A DNA stretch of 64,000 nt from Pelomonas cellulosilytica (GCF_021353265.1 NZ_JAJTWU010000009.1:285313-349312), one strand, 5' to 3'; counted from the first letter of the stretch, positions 1 to 11,039 are shown. A program made the numbers and translations. Notes: generated from the sequence alone by a model not told the origin.

Positions 1-1
1 C

Positions 2-1087
<1,086 letters not shown>

Positions 1088-1106
1088 GAGAATTCCCGCA
1101 CAGCCT

Positions 1107-1134
1107 CTTGAATCCCTGAAACGCGGCCCGATAT
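1107..1134 (+). promoter_or_regulatory. Sigma-32 (RpoH) heat-shock-like promoter of htpG
   Basis: CTTGAAT at 1107-1113, a 13-base spacer, then CCCGATAT at 1127-1134. This agrees closely with the heat-shock consensus CTTGAAA-N13-CCCATnT, and HtpG is a classical heat-shock protein. The -10 half sits inside the loop side of the hairpin that ends the upstream gene. The match is by eye; promoter activity is inferred. Confidence 0.6.
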
Positions 1135-1153
1135 TGGCCGCGTTTCGCTTTTT
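1119..1153 (+). terminator. Rho-independent terminator after the DAHP synthase gene
   Basis: AAACGCGGCC at 1119-1128 and GGCCGCGTTT at 1136-1145 form a perfect 10-bp stem with a 7-base loop, followed by CGC and a run of five T. It overlaps the -10 element of the putative heat-shock promoter for htpG. Confidence 0.75.
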
Positions 1154-1168
1154 CAGACCCAACCCGCC

Positions 1169-3049
1169 ATGACCAAGCAAACCCACGCTTTCCAGGCCGA
1201 AGTCAAGCAGATCCTGCACCTCGTCACCCACAGCCTGTACTCCAACAAGGAGATCTTCCTTCGCGAGCTGGTGAGCAACGCCAGCGACGCCTGCGACAAG
1301 CTGCGCTTCGAAGCGCTGGACAACGCGGCGCTGTGGGAAGACCAGCCCAACCTCGAAGTCCGCATCAAGTTCGATGAAGAGGCCAAGACGCTGACGATCA
1401 GCGACAACGGCATCGGCATGAGCGCCGAAGAAGCCGCGGCGCACCTGGGCACCATTGCCAAGAGCGGCACGCGCGAGTTCATGGCCAAGCTGGACGGCGA
1501 CCAGAAGAAGGACGCTCAGCTCATCGGCCAGTTCGGCGTGGGCTTCTACTCGGGCTTCATCGTCGCCGACCGCATCACCGTCGAGACCCGCCGCGCCGGG
1601 CTGCCGGCCGACCAGGGCGTGCGCTGGACCAGTGAAGGTACCGGCGAGTACGACCTGGAAACCATCACCAAGGAAGGCCGTGGCACCGACGTCATCCTGC
1701 ATTTGCGCGAGGGCGAGGAAGAGTTCCTGAAGACCTGGCGCGTGAAGTCCACCGTCAGCAAGTACAGCGACCACATCTCACTGCCTATCCTGATGCGCAA
1801 GGAGACCTGGGATGCCGAGAACGCGAAGCAGGTCGTCACCGACGAATGGGAGCCGGTCAACAAGGCCTCTGCGCTTTGGACGCGCAGCAAGAGCGACATC
1901 ACGGCAGAGCAGTACGAGGAGTTCTACAAGCAGATCTCGTACGACACCGAGGCGCCACTGGCCTACACGCACAACCGTGTCGAGGGCCGCAGCGAGTACA
2001 CGCAGCTCCTCTACATCCCCAAAAAGGCGCCGTTCGATCTGTGGAACCGCGACAAGCGTGGCGGCGTCAAGCTGTACGTGAAGCGCGTCTTCATCATGGA
2101 CGACGCCGAGGCGCTGATGCCGGTCTACCTGCGCTTCGTGAAGGGCGTGATCGACTCGGCCGACCTGCCGCTGAACGTGTCGCGCGAGCTGCTGCAGGAA
2201 AGCCGCGACGTGAAGGCGATCCGCGAGGGTTCGACCAAGCGGGTGCTGGGCATGCTGGAAAGCCTCGCCAACAGCGATGACGCCGCCGAGAAGCAGAAGT
2301 ACGCCGAGTTCTGGAAGGACTTTGGCCAGGTGCTGAAGGAAGGCATCGGCGAGGACCATGCCAACCAGGAGCGCCTGGCCAAGCTGTTCCGCTTCGCGTC
2401 CACGCACGCGGACGAAGGCGTGAGCCTGGCCGACTATGTGTCGCGCATGAAGGAAGGCCAAGAGACCATCTACTACATCACCGCCGACTCGCTGGCCGCG
2501 GCCAAGCACAGCCCGCAGCTGGAGATCTTCCGCAAGAAGGGCATCGAGGTGCTGTTGCTGGTGGACCGCGTCGACGAGTGGATGCTGAGCCACCTCTACG
2601 AATTCGACGGCAAGCAATTGCAGTCCGTCGCCAAGGGGTCTGTCGATCTCGGCAAGCTGCAGGACGAGGAAGAAAAGAAGAAGGCTGAGGCCACTGCCGA
2701 GGCCTTCAAGCCGCTGGTCGACAAGCTCAAGGAAGCGCTGAAGGACCGCGCCAAGGACGTGCGCGTGACGACCCGCCTCGTTGACTCGCCGGCCTGCATC
2801 GTCGTGGAAGAAGGCGACGTCAGCGGCCACCTGGCCCGCCTGCTGAAGCAGGCTGGCCAGCAGGCGCCCGAGAGCAAGCCGACGCTCGAGATCAACCCCG
2901 ACCACGCCCTCGTCAAGCGCCTGGACAACAGTGCGCATTTCGATGACCTGGCCCAGGTGCTGTTCGACCAGGCCGTGCTGGCCGAAGGCGGCCACCTGGA
3001 AGACCCGGCCGCCTACGTCCGCCGCGTCAACGCGATGCTGGTCGGTTGA
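1169..3049 (+). CDS. htpG: Molecular chaperone HtpG (Hsp90)
   Basis: Cytosolic ATP-dependent Hsp90 chaperone, 626 residues, normal for the bacterial family. The N-terminal GHKL ATPase shows [18 protein letters not shown] (catalytic Glu and Mg-binding Asn), DNGIGM and [11 protein letters not shown]. The middle client-binding domain includes [15 protein letters not shown], and the C-terminal dimerisation domain lacks the eukaryotic MEEVD tail, as expected. A sigma-32-like promoter lies about 35 bases upstream of the start. The stop codon overlaps the TTG start of the next gene. Confidence 0.98.
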   Translation: MTKQTHAFQAEVKQILHLVTHSLYSNKEIFLRELVSNASDACDKLRFEALDNAALWEDQPNLEVRIKFDEEAKTLTISDNGIGMSAEEAAAHLGTIAKSGTREFMAKLDGDQKKDAQLIGQFGVGFYSGFIVADRITVETRRAGLPADQGVRWTSEGTGEYDLETITKEGRGTDVILHLREGEEEFLKTWRVKSTVSKYSDHISLPILMRKETWDAENAKQVVTDEWEPVNKASALWTRSKSDITAEQYEEFYKQISYDTEAPLAYTHNRVEGRSEYTQLLYIPKKAPFDLWNRDKRGGVKLYVKRVFIMDDAEALMPVYLRFVKGVIDSADLPLNVSRELLQESRDVKAIREGSTKRVLGMLESLANSDDAAEKQKYAEFWKDFGQVLKEGIGEDHANQERLAKLFRFASTHADEGVSLADYVSRMKEGQETIYYITADSLAAAKHSPQLEIFRKKGIEVLLLVDRVDEWMLSHLYEFDGKQLQSVAKGSVDLGKLQDEEEKKKAEATAEAFKPLVDKLKEALKDRAKDVRVTTRLVDSPACIVVEEGDVSGHLARLLKQAGQQAPESKPTLEINPDHALVKRLDNSAHFDDLAQVLFDQAVLAEGGHLEDPAAYVRRVNAMLVG

Positions 3050-3279
3050 GCACTGCCACGCTGCAGCTGAAGGCCAAGCCCGGATCGTCGCGGTCCGAGC
3101 TGGTCCAGGAGGCCGACGGTACCTGGACCGCCTGGCTGAAGTCGCCGCCGGTCGATGGCAAGGCCAACGCCGAGCTGATCGCACTGGTGGCCAAGCGCTT
3201 CGGCTGCGCGAAGTCGGCCGTCAGCATCCACAGCGGCGGCGGTTCCCGCTTCAAGCGGGTGAAGGTCGACTTGCCCTGA
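3046..3279 (+). CDS. DUF167 (YggU-type) family protein
   Basis: 77-residue protein of the DUF167/YggU fold, whose biochemical role is unknown. Typical features are the opening beta strand [15 protein letters not shown], the segment [21 protein letters not shown] and the tail [12 protein letters not shown]. The chosen TTG start at 3046 overlaps the htpG stop (TTGA), which suggests translational coupling. Family membership is secure; function is not known. Confidence 0.85.
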   Translation: MSTATLQLKAKPGSSRSELVQEADGTWTAWLKSPPVDGKANAELIALVAKRFGCAKSAVSIHSGGGSRFKRVKVDLP

Positions 3280-3280
3280 C

Positions 3281-3775
3281 TCAGCGCGGCGGCAGCGCGT
3301 ACTCGAAGCGGTAGCGGTGCGCGCCGTCTGCCGCAATCTCGATGGTCATGTGGCCGGTCAGGCCTTGCAGCGCGCCGGTGCCCGAATCGGGCACGACGGT
3401 GATGGACAGGGCCGGCTCGCCGCGCGTCATCGTCGCGCTGTGCTGCAGCACGAAGCTGCCCTCTCGGCCGGCCAGTTGGCCGCGCACCGTCTCCATGGCC
3501 ACATAGCCGGCCGAGCCAGGTGTCGTGCTGCGGAAGGCGATCATCTCGCCGCGGCTGGTGGCGTCCAGCGCACCGTGGAAGTGCTTGTCCAGCGACATCC
3601 GGCCGATGCCGGCCACCTCGGCCGCGGCGCTGGGCGGCTCCTGAGAAAGCTTCACGTCGAACGGGCCGCTCGCCACTTCGAGGTTCATCGTCGTCTCCTG
3701 CGGAGCTGAAATTGCGGTGCCGGCTGCGAGCGTCAGGGCCGCGGCCAACGCCAGGGGTTGCGTGAAAAGTCTCAT
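3281..3775 (-). CDS. DUF3224 domain protein with signal peptide
   Basis: 164 residues. Residues 1-23 form a signal peptide ([19 protein letters not shown], then Ala-rich), so the protein is probably periplasmic. The rest matches the compact beta-barrel-like DUF3224 family, with GIGRMSLDKHFHGALDATSRGEM and GTGALQGLTGHMTIEI. An open frame continues much further upstream, but that part is antisense to the neighbouring regulator. The ATG at 3775 is the only start giving a signal peptide. It is divergent from the AraC-type regulator 57 bp away, which may control it. Confidence 0.8.
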   Translation of the reverse strand: MRLFTQPLALAAALTLAAGTAISAPQETTMNLEVASGPFDVKLSQEPPSAAAEVAGIGRMSLDKHFHGALDATSRGEMIAFRSTTPGSAGYVAMETVRGQLAGREGSFVLQHSATMTRGEPALSITVVPDSGTGALQGLTGHMTIEIAADGAHRYRFEYALPPR

Positions 3776-3832
3776 GACATCATCCGTTGCCTGGCTCGTG
3801 TCGCCAGGCCCTATTGCAGCCGCAACCCCGCC

Positions 3833-4654
3833 ATGACGATTGGAAAAACGCGACCGGCGCGTGGGCTGCCACCGGCCCGAGGCGTGCTGCACCGCCTGCG
3901 CGTCGGCGAGTTCGCGCATGGACGCGTCGAGGCGCCGACGGATCTCGCCGACCGCGTGGAGCACTTCTGGCTTGTGCGCTGGAACCTCGAAGGCCTGCCG
4001 CCCCAGGTACAGGAGACGCTGCCGCATCCGAACCTGCATCTCGTCGTGGAGCCGGAGCGGGCGGACCTGTGGGGCGTGCACACAGGCCGCTGGACGCGCC
4101 GGCTGGAGGGGCGCTCCATGGCATTCGGCATCAAGTTCCGCCCCGGCGCGCTGCGCGCCTGGCTCGGCCGCGCGGTGTCGGGCCTGGCCAATGCGTCGCT
4201 GCCGGCACAGGCGCTCATGGGCGACGATGTCCAACGTCTGGCTGAGGTGCTTCATGCGGCTGACGACGCGAGCGCCGCCGACCTCGCCTCGGATGTGCTG
4301 CGTGCCCACCTGCCGCCGTCCAGTGAGCCGGCGCTGTTGGCCGGCCGCATCGTCGACAGCGCCGCCGCCGATCACGAGCTGCTGTCGGCCCAGCAACTGG
4401 CCGACCGCTGGGGCATGACGCTGCGCAGCCTGCAGCGATTCTTCAGCCAGCATGTCGGCGTCGGGCCCAAATGGGTCATCAACCGATACCGGCTGCATGA
4501 GGCGCTGGCCCGGGTGCAGGCCGGCCAGCCGGTCTCCTGGGCGGCGCTCGCGCAGGAGCTCGGCTACTTCGACCAGGCCCACTTCATCGCCGATTTCCGG
4601 CGGCTGGTCGGCTGTACGCCGGCTGCGTACTCGCAGGCCTGGCATCGCCGGTAG
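3833..4654 (+). CDS. AraC-family transcriptional regulator (DUF6597-type N-terminal domain)
   Basis: 273 residues from ATG 3833. An upstream in-frame start at 3758 would run into the divergent promoter region and is not preferred. The N-terminal region (VEHFWLVRWNLEG, HPNLHLVVEPE, GIKFRPGALRAWLG) is typical of the ligand-binding module of this AraC subgroup. The last 90 residues carry two HTH motifs: LSAQQLADRWGMTLRSLQRF and WAALAQELGYFDQAHFIADF, ending GCTPAAYSQAWH. Divergent orientation suggests control of the DUF3224 gene. The effector is unknown. Confidence 0.88.
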   Translation: MTIGKTRPARGLPPARGVLHRLRVGEFAHGRVEAPTDLADRVEHFWLVRWNLEGLPPQVQETLPHPNLHLVVEPERADLWGVHTGRWTRRLEGRSMAFGIKFRPGALRAWLGRAVSGLANASLPAQALMGDDVQRLAEVLHAADDASAADLASDVLRAHLPPSSEPALLAGRIVDSAAADHELLSAQQLADRWGMTLRSLQRFFSQHVGVGPKWVINRYRLHEALARVQAGQPVSWAALAQELGYFDQAHFIADFRRLVGCTPAAYSQAWHRR

Positions 4655-4779
4655 CGGCTGGCTGAAGCCGGCGACGTGGATTTGTGACGGGAACGCGACA
4701 AAGCCCGTCAGTCCGGGCTTCCCCCAAAAGCGTCTCGTGTTTACCCTGCTGGGGTTTGTACCGAGTTTCGCGCTGTTTC

Positions 4780-5388
4780 ATGGCCCTGACCGACGCTTGC
4801 GATCCCGTGCCCGCCTCTCCGGCTGCCCTTGTCACCCACCGATTGGTGCTGCGCCCGCCCCGGGACAGCGATCTCGATACCCTGATGGCGCTCTACGCCG
4901 ATCCGGCCGTCACGCGCTTCTGCGCTGCCGCCACGCCCCATGGCCGCATCGCCACCGAGGCGCAGCTGAAGGACTGGATCGTGCACTGGCGGGCTTACGG
5001 ATTCGGACACTGGGCCATCGCGTGGCGCGAACGGCCGGACGAGCTGATCGGCTTTGGCGGCCTCATGCGACGCAGCGTTGCCGGGCATGCGGGGTTGTAT
5101 CTGTATTACCGAATTACACCGCAGGCGTGGGGCCGCGGCCTGGCGTCGGAGATGGCCTTGCACGCGTTCCAGCAGGCCTTCGAGCAGCGCCAGGAGCCGT
5201 CCGTCATCGCGGCCGTGCTGCCCAACAACGTGCCGACCCGTAAGACGCTGGACAGCCTGGGCCTGCGGCTCAAGGGCACGGTGTCGGACGGGCCCGGCAG
5301 TGCGGCGGCACTGCTGTACGAACTGACCGCCGAGCGCTGGGCCAGCCTGCCCCGCGGCGAGCCGGAGGCGGTAGCCTTCGCAGCCTGA
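4780..5388 (+). CDS. GNAT N-acetyltransferase (RimJ/RimL type)
   Basis: 202 residues from ATG 4780. It shows the RimJ-type layout: THRLVLRPPRDSDLDTLMALYADPAVTRF at the start, the variant acetyl-CoA loop QAWGRGLASEMALHAF, and NVPTRKTLDSLGLRLKG near the end. The likely reaction is acetyl-CoA-dependent acylation of a small molecule or protein N-terminus; the substrate is not predictable. An in-frame start at 4684 adds a low-complexity stretch with no family similarity and was not used. Confidence 0.85.
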   Translation: MALTDACDPVPASPAALVTHRLVLRPPRDSDLDTLMALYADPAVTRFCAAATPHGRIATEAQLKDWIVHWRAYGFGHWAIAWRERPDELIGFGGLMRRSVAGHAGLYLYYRITPQAWGRGLASEMALHAFQQAFEQRQEPSVIAAVLPNNVPTRKTLDSLGLRLKGTVSDGPGSAAALLYELTAERWASLPRGEPEAVAFAA

Positions 5389-5436
5389 CCGGCGCGCGCT
5401 GCGTCCGCGATTGCGGCGCCGGCCAAGGAGACAGGC

Positions 5437-5736
5437 ATGGATGACGATTCCTGGGAGATGGCGCCGCCGCCGTTCAACGCGGCGTCCGCGGTGCAGACAA
5501 TGCGCCGCTTCGTGCGGGACCAACGCGTGCTGGCCGAGCGCGGCGAGGGCTGGCTCCTCGGCGCCGACGAGGTGCTGCAACTTTCGCTCGATGGTGCGCA
5601 AGTGCAGGTGCGGCTTGCCAGGCGTCCGGCGCGCACGCCTGAGTGGGACCGCTTCACGCTGGCCTCCGCGACCGACCTGCGCAAGGTGCAGGACGAGATC
5701 AGGCGCCGGCTGCGCCGCTGGCAGGACGACGAGTGA
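5437..5736 (+). CDS. Hypothetical protein
   Basis: 99-residue acidic/basic soluble protein with no recognised domain. It begins MDDDSWEMAPPPFNAASAVQ and ends with a charged helix rich in Arg (LRKVQDEIRRRLRRWQDDE). There is no signal peptide or membrane segment. It lies between an acetyltransferase and the convergent dtd gene. Base composition matches its neighbours, so it looks like a resident gene. I do not recognise it. Confidence 0.6.
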   Translation: MDDDSWEMAPPPFNAASAVQTMRRFVRDQRVLAERGEGWLLGADEVLQLSLDGAQVQVRLARRPARTPEWDRFTLASATDLRKVQDEIRRRLRRWQDDE

Positions 5737-5747
5737 CTGGGGCGGTC

Positions 5748-6188
5748 TCAGCCGAGCCGCATGGGGATCGTGACCGGGCCGTCGTTGATCAGATGCACCT
5801 GCATGTCCGCACCGAAGCGGCCGCAGGCGACATCGGCATGCTGCCGTCGGGCGAACGCCAGCGTGTGCTCGTAGAGCCGCCGCCCTTGTTCTGAGGGCGC
5901 GGCGCCCGTGAAGCTGGGCCGGTTGCCGCCCGATGTGTCGGCAGCCAGCGTGAACTGGCTGACGATCAGCAGGCCGCCGGCGATGTCCTGCAGGCTGCGG
6001 TTCATCTTGCCGGCCTCGTCGCTGAAGACACGCAGTTTGAGCACCTTGGCGACAAGCTTTTCGGCCGTCGCCTCACTGTCCGAAGGCTCGGCGCAGACCA
6101 GCATCAGCAGCCCAGGCCCGATGGCCCCGACCACCTCGCCAGCCACCTCCACGCGGGCTTCGCGCACGCGCTGCAGTACCGCGATCAT
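5748..6188 (-). CDS. dtd: D-aminoacyl-tRNA deacylase
   Basis: Hydrolyses D-amino acids from mischarged tRNA. 146 residues, the usual length. Signature segments are [15 protein letters not shown] at the start, the catalytic-site motif [17 protein letters not shown] and the C-terminal [12 protein letters not shown] carrying the cross-dimer GP dipeptide. The ATG overlaps the stop of the upstream cation transporter by four bases (ATGA), so the two form one transcript. Confidence 0.96.
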   Translation of the reverse strand: MIAVLQRVREARVEVAGEVVGAIGPGLLMLVCAEPSDSEATAEKLVAKVLKLRVFSDEAGKMNRSLQDIAGGLLIVSQFTLAADTSGGNRPSFTGAAPSEQGRRLYEHTLAFARRQHADVACGRFGADMQVHLINDGPVTIPMRLG

Positions 6189-7078
6189 GCGGCGTCCTCG
6201 TCCTGGAGGGTACGGGCTTCCATGTCCATCGGCAGCAGCTGGATGCTGGCGCGCAGGCCGGGCACGGCGCCCAGCAGCGCGCGCTCGACATCGCCGCGCA
6301 GTGCTGCGGCGCGCGCCAGCGTCCATTGGGCCGGCATGTGCATGTGCAGGTCCACGAAGCGGCGCTGGCCGGCCACGCGGCTGGCGATGTGGTCGAAGCG
6401 CACCGGGTGCGGCTCGCGGAAGCCGTCGAGCACGGCGTGTATGCGGGCCAGGCTGTCTGCGTCCAGCGCCTCGTCCATCAGTCCGCGCGAGGCTTCGTGC
6501 AGCAGGTGCACGCCCTCGCGAAGGATGTTCAGCGCCACGGCGACGGCCAGCAGCGGGTCCAGCCATTGCCAGCCGGTCGCCATCACGCCCAGCAACCCTG
6601 CCACGACGCCGGCCGACGTCCACACGTCCGTGAACAGATGGCGGGCGTCCCCCTCCAGCGCCGCTGAGCGAACCTCCCGCGCCTTGCGCAGCATCGCCCA
6701 GGCCAGTGCGCCGTTCAGCGAAGAGCTGACGACGGACAGCACCACGCCGAGGCCGACCGACTCCAGCGGCTGCGGGTGGCGCCAGCGGTCGACCGCGCCC
6801 CAGAGGATGCCCAGCGCCGCCGCGATGATCAGGATGCCCTCGAAGCCGCCGGAGAAGTACTCGGCCTTGTGATGTCCGTAGGGATGCTCGGCGTCGGGCG
6901 GCTGCTGGGCGAGCGTGACCATCGCGAGCGCGAAGGCCGCCCCTGCCAGGTTGACGAGCGACTCCAACGCATCGGCCGCCATGCTCACCGAACCCGTCCA
7001 CTGCCAGGCCGCCGCCTTCAGGACAATCGTCACCAGGGCCGTGGCGATGGAGAGCTTCAGATAGGCGCTGGCTTGCAT
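6185..7078 (-). CDS. Cation diffusion facilitator (CDF) transporter
   Basis: 297 residues with about six membrane segments in the first 200. It is an inner-membrane metal/proton antiporter of the CDF family (Zn, Fe, Co or Mn). The metal site signatures are [12 protein letters not shown] (S-x3-D pattern in TM2) and [13 protein letters not shown] (HxxxD in TM5). A cytoplasmic C-terminal domain carries [15 protein letters not shown], the typical His-rich strand. The start at 7078 was chosen over 7117, which adds a polar tail. Metal specificity cannot be told by eye. Confidence 0.9.
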   Translation of the reverse strand: MQASAYLKLSIATALVTIVLKAAAWQWTGSVSMAADALESLVNLAGAAFALAMVTLAQQPPDAEHPYGHHKAEYFSGGFEGILIIAAALGILWGAVDRWRHPQPLESVGLGVVLSVVSSSLNGALAWAMLRKAREVRSAALEGDARHLFTDVWTSAGVVAGLLGVMATGWQWLDPLLAVAVALNILREGVHLLHEASRGLMDEALDADSLARIHAVLDGFREPHPVRFDHIASRVAGQRRFVDLHMHMPAQWTLARAAALRGDVERALLGAVPGLRASIQLLPMDMEARTLQDEDAA

Positions 7079-7177
7079 GGCGGCATTTTGGCGTGGCGGT
7101 CGGCTGTGAGGATTCACCGCGAGGGGTGTTCGCGCCGTGGGCTAACCTGCCGCTTACCTTCATCCCGGAATCCCGCC

Positions 7178-7933
7178 ATGCGAACCTTGCTGCGTCCCGT
7201 CGTCATTGCCCTGACCCTGCTGGCCAGCGGGCTGGCCGCGGCCGCGCCGATCACGAAGCTGGGCGTCATGTCCGTGCTGGGCCGCGAGCTGGAGCTCGTC
7301 ATCCGCGCGCCGACCACCGGCACGCGCGTGGACCGCAACGCGCGCGAGACGGTCAAGATGGCGCCTGGCGACTTCGAGAATTTCGTACTGCGAACGACGG
7401 CCGACAGCGCCCGGCGCGAGGGTCTGGGCGACGCCGTGCTGCTGGCGCGCCCGGCCGACGGCAGCATGCCCTGGAAGCGCGACGGACAGGCGGTGCTGGT
7501 CACCCAGGCCCTGCTGGACGCGGCGCGCGCCGCCAAGCTGTCCCATCTCGTGCTCATCCAGCCGGCGCGTGCCGAGGCCAAGCTGCAGATGTACCGCAGC
7601 ATGACCGGCGCCGGCCAGCTCGAAGGGCTGGGTTTCTACATCGACACCATGGTGACCGTAGAGCGGGCCGACAGCAACGAGGTCGGGGAGGGCTTCCTGG
7701 CGCCGTATGCGTATTTCGACGTCTACCTGGTGGACGTGGCGACGCTGGATCTGCAGGCGGCGCACCTCGCCCGCGCCAGCATCGCCCTCGCGGACCCCGG
7801 CCACCAGGGCACCGACCCTTGGAAGGCGCTGTCGTCCGAGCGCAAGGTCGAGGTGGTGCGGCACCTCATCCAGACGGAAGTGCAGGCCGCCGTGCACGAG
7901 TGGGTGCAGCCGGCGCCGACGTCTACACGCTGA
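7178..7933 (+). CDS. Hypothetical periplasmic protein with signal peptide
   Basis: 251 residues from ATG 7178. Residues 1-23 are a clear signal peptide ending in AAA ([20 protein letters not shown]). The mature part has alternating strands and helices, a segment [20 protein letters not shown] and a C-terminal helix [21 protein letters not shown] recognise no catalytic motif or named family. The frame is open far upstream on the antisense of the transporter gene, which is not used. It precedes argB, but 59 bases and a TAGAAT -10-like element (7959-7964) separate them. Confidence 0.7.
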   Translation: MRTLLRPVVIALTLLASGLAAAAPITKLGVMSVLGRELELVIRAPTTGTRVDRNARETVKMAPGDFENFVLRTTADSARREGLGDAVLLARPADGSMPWKRDGQAVLVTQALLDAARAAKLSHLVLIQPARAEAKLQMYRSMTGAGQLEGLGFYIDTMVTVERADSNEVGEGFLAPYAYFDVYLVDVATLDLQAAHLARASIALADPGHQGTDPWKALSSERKVEVVRHLIQTEVQAAVHEWVQPAPTSTR

Positions 7934-7992
7934 GGCCGGCCAATGTCGCGGCGGCTTCCTAGAATGCGCCGCATTTCCCCGGAGCTGCCCGC

Positions 7993-8898
7993 ATGACCCC
8001 GCATCCCACCACCGACGTGTCCCACGTCGCGCCGCGCGAGAAGGCCGAGATCCTTTCTCAAGCGCTGCCTTACATCCGCAAGTTCCACGGCAAGACCATC
8101 GTCATCAAGTACGGCGGCAATGCGATGACCGACCCGGCGCTGCAGCAGGACTTTGCCGAGGACGTCGTGCTGTTGAAGCTTGTGGGGCTGAACCCCATCG
8201 TTGTGCACGGGGGCGGCCCGCAGATCGAGGACGCGCTGAACAAGCTTGGCAAGAAGGGCCACTTCATCCAGGGCATGCGCGTGACCGACGAAGAGACGAT
8301 GAGCGTCGTCGAGTGGGTGCTGGCCGGCGAGGTGCAGCAGGACATCGTGGGTCTCATCAACGCCGCGGGCGGCAAGGCCGTGGGGCTGACGGGGCGCGAC
8401 GGCGGCATGATCCGCGCGAAGAAGCTCAGGATGCTAGACAAGGACGACCCCGCCAAGGAGCACGACATCGGCCAAGTGGGCGACATCGTCAGCATCGACC
8501 CGTCTGTCGTGAAGGCGCTGCAGGACGACCAGTTCATCCCTGTCGTCAGTCCGATCGGTTTCGGCGAGAAGAACGAGAGCTACAACATCAATGCCGACGT
8601 CGTGGCCGCCAAGCTGGCTACGGTACTGCAGGCCGAAAAGCTGCTGATGCTGACCAACATCCGTGGCGTGCTGGACAAGCAGGGCGACCTGCTGACCGAG
8701 CTGACGCCGCGTCGCATCGACGAGCTGGTGGCCGATGGCACCATCAGTGGCGGCATGATCCCGAAGATCGCCGGCGCTATCGATGCGGCCAAGAGCGGTG
8801 TCAATGCCGTCCACATCATCGACGGCCGGGTGCCGCACGCGATGCTGCTGGAGGTGCTGACCGACCAGGCCTACGGCACGATGATTTCGTCTCGATGA
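7993..8898 (+). CDS. argB: Acetylglutamate kinase
   Basis: Second step of arginine synthesis: phosphorylates N-acetylglutamate. 301 residues. The amino-acid-kinase fold is shown by [14 protein letters not shown] (phosphate-binding Lys and glycines), [15 protein letters not shown], and the substrate/ATP regions [34 protein letters not shown] and [14 protein letters not shown]. The N-terminal extension before the kinase core is typical of arginine-inhibited hexameric ArgB. Its stop overlaps the start of the next gene (ATGA). The partner argJ lies separately at 39.9 kb. Confidence 0.98.
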   Translation: MTPHPTTDVSHVAPREKAEILSQALPYIRKFHGKTIVIKYGGNAMTDPALQQDFAEDVVLLKLVGLNPIVVHGGGPQIEDALNKLGKKGHFIQGMRVTDEETMSVVEWVLAGEVQQDIVGLINAAGGKAVGLTGRDGGMIRAKKLRMLDKDDPAKEHDIGQVGDIVSIDPSVVKALQDDQFIPVVSPIGFGEKNESYNINADVVAAKLATVLQAEKLLMLTNIRGVLDKQGDLLTELTPRRIDELVADGTISGGMIPKIAGAIDAAKSGVNAVHIIDGRVPHAMLLEVLTDQAYGTMISSR

Positions 8899-9647
8899 GA
8901 AGAAATGCGCGTGCCGCGTCCAGGCCGAAAGCGCGTGCTTGCAATGAGCTCGTCACGCCGACCGACGTGAATGTCCGCGAGCGCGTCTGGCTCTTCGACC
9001 TCGACGACACGTTGCACAACGCGTCGCACCGGGCGATGCCGGCGCTCAACGAGTCCATGACCGCCTACATCCAGACGCACCTCGGCTTGAGCATGCATGA
9101 GGCCGTCGCGTTGCGGCACCGTTACTGGCTCCGCTACGGCGCGACGCTGACCGGCCTGCAGCGCCACCACGGTATCAAGCCCGCTCACTTCCTGGATGAA
9201 ACGCACCAGTTGCCGGGCCTGGACGAGCACCTGCACGGTCATGCGCACGACCTGGCCGCGTTGCGCCGGCTGCGCGGCCGCAAGTTCCTGTTGACGAACG
9301 CGCCGCGCGCCTACGCCGAGCGCGTGCTGGCTGCCATCGGTCTGCGCGGCATGTTCGAGCGGCTGATCTGCATCGAGGACATGGCCTGCTTCGGCGAGTC
9401 GCGGCCCAAGCCGGACGCGCGCATGTTCCGCCTCGTGCTGGCTCGACTGGGGCTGCGGCCCGAGCGCTGCGTGCTGGTGGAGGACACGCTGATCCACCAG
9501 AAGTCCGCGCACCGGCTGGGGCTGTCCACCGTATGGATGCAGCGCTGGCTGCGCAGCGCGGGTGCGGCGAGGCTGCATCGCCGCCCGCCCTATGTGAGCC
9601 ACCGCGTGCGTTCGCTGGCGGCGCTGGCAAGATTGCCCCACTTCTGA
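8895..9647 (+). CDS. Pyrimidine 5'-nucleotidase (HAD superfamily)
   Basis: 250 residues, HAD hydrolase of the SDT1-like pyrimidine 5'-nucleotidase group. Motif I is [11 protein letters not shown] (nucleophile Asp35, acid Asp37), motif II is [16 protein letters not shown], and motif III/IV is [10 protein letters not shown] followed by [14 protein letters not shown] 8895 overlaps the argB stop; an internal GTG near [12 protein letters not shown] would also give a full HAD domain, since the first 25 residues are low complexity. argB followed by this gene and slmA is a common Burkholderiales order. Confidence 0.88.
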   Translation: MRRNARAASRPKARACNELVTPTDVNVRERVWLFDLDDTLHNASHRAMPALNESMTAYIQTHLGLSMHEAVALRHRYWLRYGATLTGLQRHHGIKPAHFLDETHQLPGLDEHLHGHAHDLAALRRLRGRKFLLTNAPRAYAERVLAAIGLRGMFERLICIEDMACFGESRPKPDARMFRLVLARLGLRPERCVLVEDTLIHQKSAHRLGLSTVWMQRWLRSAGAARLHRRPPYVSHRVRSLAALARLPHF

Positions 9648-9715
9648 AGGAAGACAGCGGCGGTCGAGGCGTATCCTCAGCCGAAAATAGCGCTTTTGAT
9701 GAAGCTGAAGAGTCA

Positions 9716-10402
9716 ATGACCCCGTTCTCGGTCCTCATCGTCGAAGACCAGGCCCGCTTCCGCGAGGCCTTTACGCATGCCCTGGGCAGCGTGCCCGACA
9801 TCGAGCTCCTCGGCATCGCCCCCGATCTGCCGCAGGGCCGCCGCATGTTCGACCAGCTGCAGCCCGACGTGCTGCTCGTGGACCTCGATCTGCCCGGTGG
9901 CAGCGGCATCGAGCTGATCCGCCATGCGGCGCAAACGCGCCCGCAATGCGAAGTCATGGTCATCTCCGTGTTTGGGGACGAGCAGCATGTCGTCGCGAGC
10001 ATTGAGGCTGGCGCCACCGGCTATCTGCTCAAGGACAGCCTTGCGCTGGACCTGCCGGGCCAGCTGCGCTCGCTGCGTGCGGGCGGCAGCCCCATCAGCC
10101 CGGTCATCGCCCGCCGGCTGCTGGTGCGCCTGGCGCCCGGCGCGCAGAGCGCCCAAGGGCCGTCGCCTGAAGCGATGGCCGCGACGCTGGCCGACGAGGA
10201 GATCGTCGCGTTGTCCGAGCAGGAGAGCCGCGTGCTGCATCTAGCGGCCAAGGGCTTCACGTTCGACGAGATCGCGCAGTTCATGCAGGTCTCGCCGCAC
10301 ACGGTCATGACCTACGTGAAGCGCGTCTACCGCAAGCTGCACGTGCGCTCCAAGGTCGAGGCAATTTACGAGGCCCGGCGGCTGGGCTGGCTGCGGGACT
10401 AG
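9716..10402 (+). CDS. Orphan NarL/FixJ-type response regulator
   Basis: 228 residues. The receiver domain (1-120) has the acidic pair Glu10-Asp11, phosphoacceptor Asp56 (DVLLVDLDLPGGSG), the switch Ser in MVISVFGDEQ and Lys in GYLLKDS. The C-terminal LuxR-type HTH spans about 160-225 (LSEQESRVLHLAAKGFTFDE, then SPHTVMTYVKRVYRKLHVRS). No histidine kinase is encoded nearby, so the cognate kinase is unknown. It sits between the nucleotidase and slmA, splitting an otherwise common gene order. Confidence 0.92.
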   Translation: MTPFSVLIVEDQARFREAFTHALGSVPDIELLGIAPDLPQGRRMFDQLQPDVLLVDLDLPGGSGIELIRHAAQTRPQCEVMVISVFGDEQHVVASIEAGATGYLLKDSLALDLPGQLRSLRAGGSPISPVIARRLLVRLAPGAQSAQGPSPEAMAATLADEEIVALSEQESRVLHLAAKGFTFDEIAQFMQVSPHTVMTYVKRVYRKLHVRSKVEAIYEARRLGWLRD

Positions 10403-10412
10403 CATCCCCGCC

Positions 10413-11039
10413 ATGGACGCCGACCTGCCTGCCACCGCCCCGCCCATCCCCAAGAGGCGCCCCAAGCCCGGCGAGCGGCGCACGCAGATTCTGCAGGTGC
10501 TGGCCAGCATGCTGGAGCAGCCGGGCGCCGACCGCATCACCACTGCGGCGCTGGCCGCCCGGCTGGACGTGAGCGAAGCGGCGCTTTACCGCCACTTCGC
10601 CAGCAAGGCGCAGATGTTCGAGGCGCTGATCGACTTCATCGAGCACAGCGTCTTCGGGCTCATCCACCAGGTCGTCGACGCGCCGCATCCGCTGCCGCCC
10701 CCCGGCCCGGCCGCGCGCATCGCGAGCCTCGTCCTGCAGTTCGGCGAGAAGAACCCCGGCATGGCGCGCGTCATGGTGGGTGATGCGCTGGTGTACGAGA
10801 ACGAGCGGCTGACGGCGCGCATCAACCAGTTCTTCGACCGCGTCGAGTCTTCGCTGCGCCAGGTATTGCGCACCGCCGCGGAGGCGCAGGGCTCGCTGAC
10901 GCCCACCGTGCAAGCCAACGCCCACGCGTCGGTTTGGATCAGCTTCATCATCGGCCGGCTGCACCGCTATGCGCGCTCCGGCTTCAAGCGGCTGCCGACC
11001 GAGCAACTCGAAGCCTCGCTGCGCGCGTTAGCGCAGTAG
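10413..11039 (+). CDS. slmA: Nucleoid occlusion factor SlmA (TetR family)
   Basis: 208 residues. A TetR-type HTH lies near the N-terminus (RITTAALAARLDVSEAALYR, then HFASKAQMFEALIDFIE). The C-terminal domain matches SlmA (LVLQFGEKNPGMARVMVGDA and INQFFDRVESSLRQVL) rather than drug-efflux regulators. SlmA binds specific chromosomal sites and blocks FtsZ assembly over unsegregated DNA. The Pro-rich N-terminal tail (TAPPIPKRRPKPGERR) is usual for Burkholderiales copies. The 3' end overlaps the convergent gene by 12 bases. Confidence 0.93.
   Translation: MDADLPATAPPIPKRRPKPGERRTQILQVLASMLEQPGADRITTAALAARLDVSEAALYRHFASKAQMFEALIDFIEHSVFGLIHQVVDAPHPLPPPGPAARIASLVLQFGEKNPGMARVMVGDALVYENERLTARINQFFDRVESSLRQVLRTAAEAQGSLTPTVQANAHASVWISFIIGRLHRYARSGFKRLPTEQLEASLRALAQ

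Noticed and set aside
3758..3832. Longer start for the AraC-type regulator
   Set aside because: It would overlap the divergent gene's start region and adds residues not seen in the family; ATG 3833 fits better.
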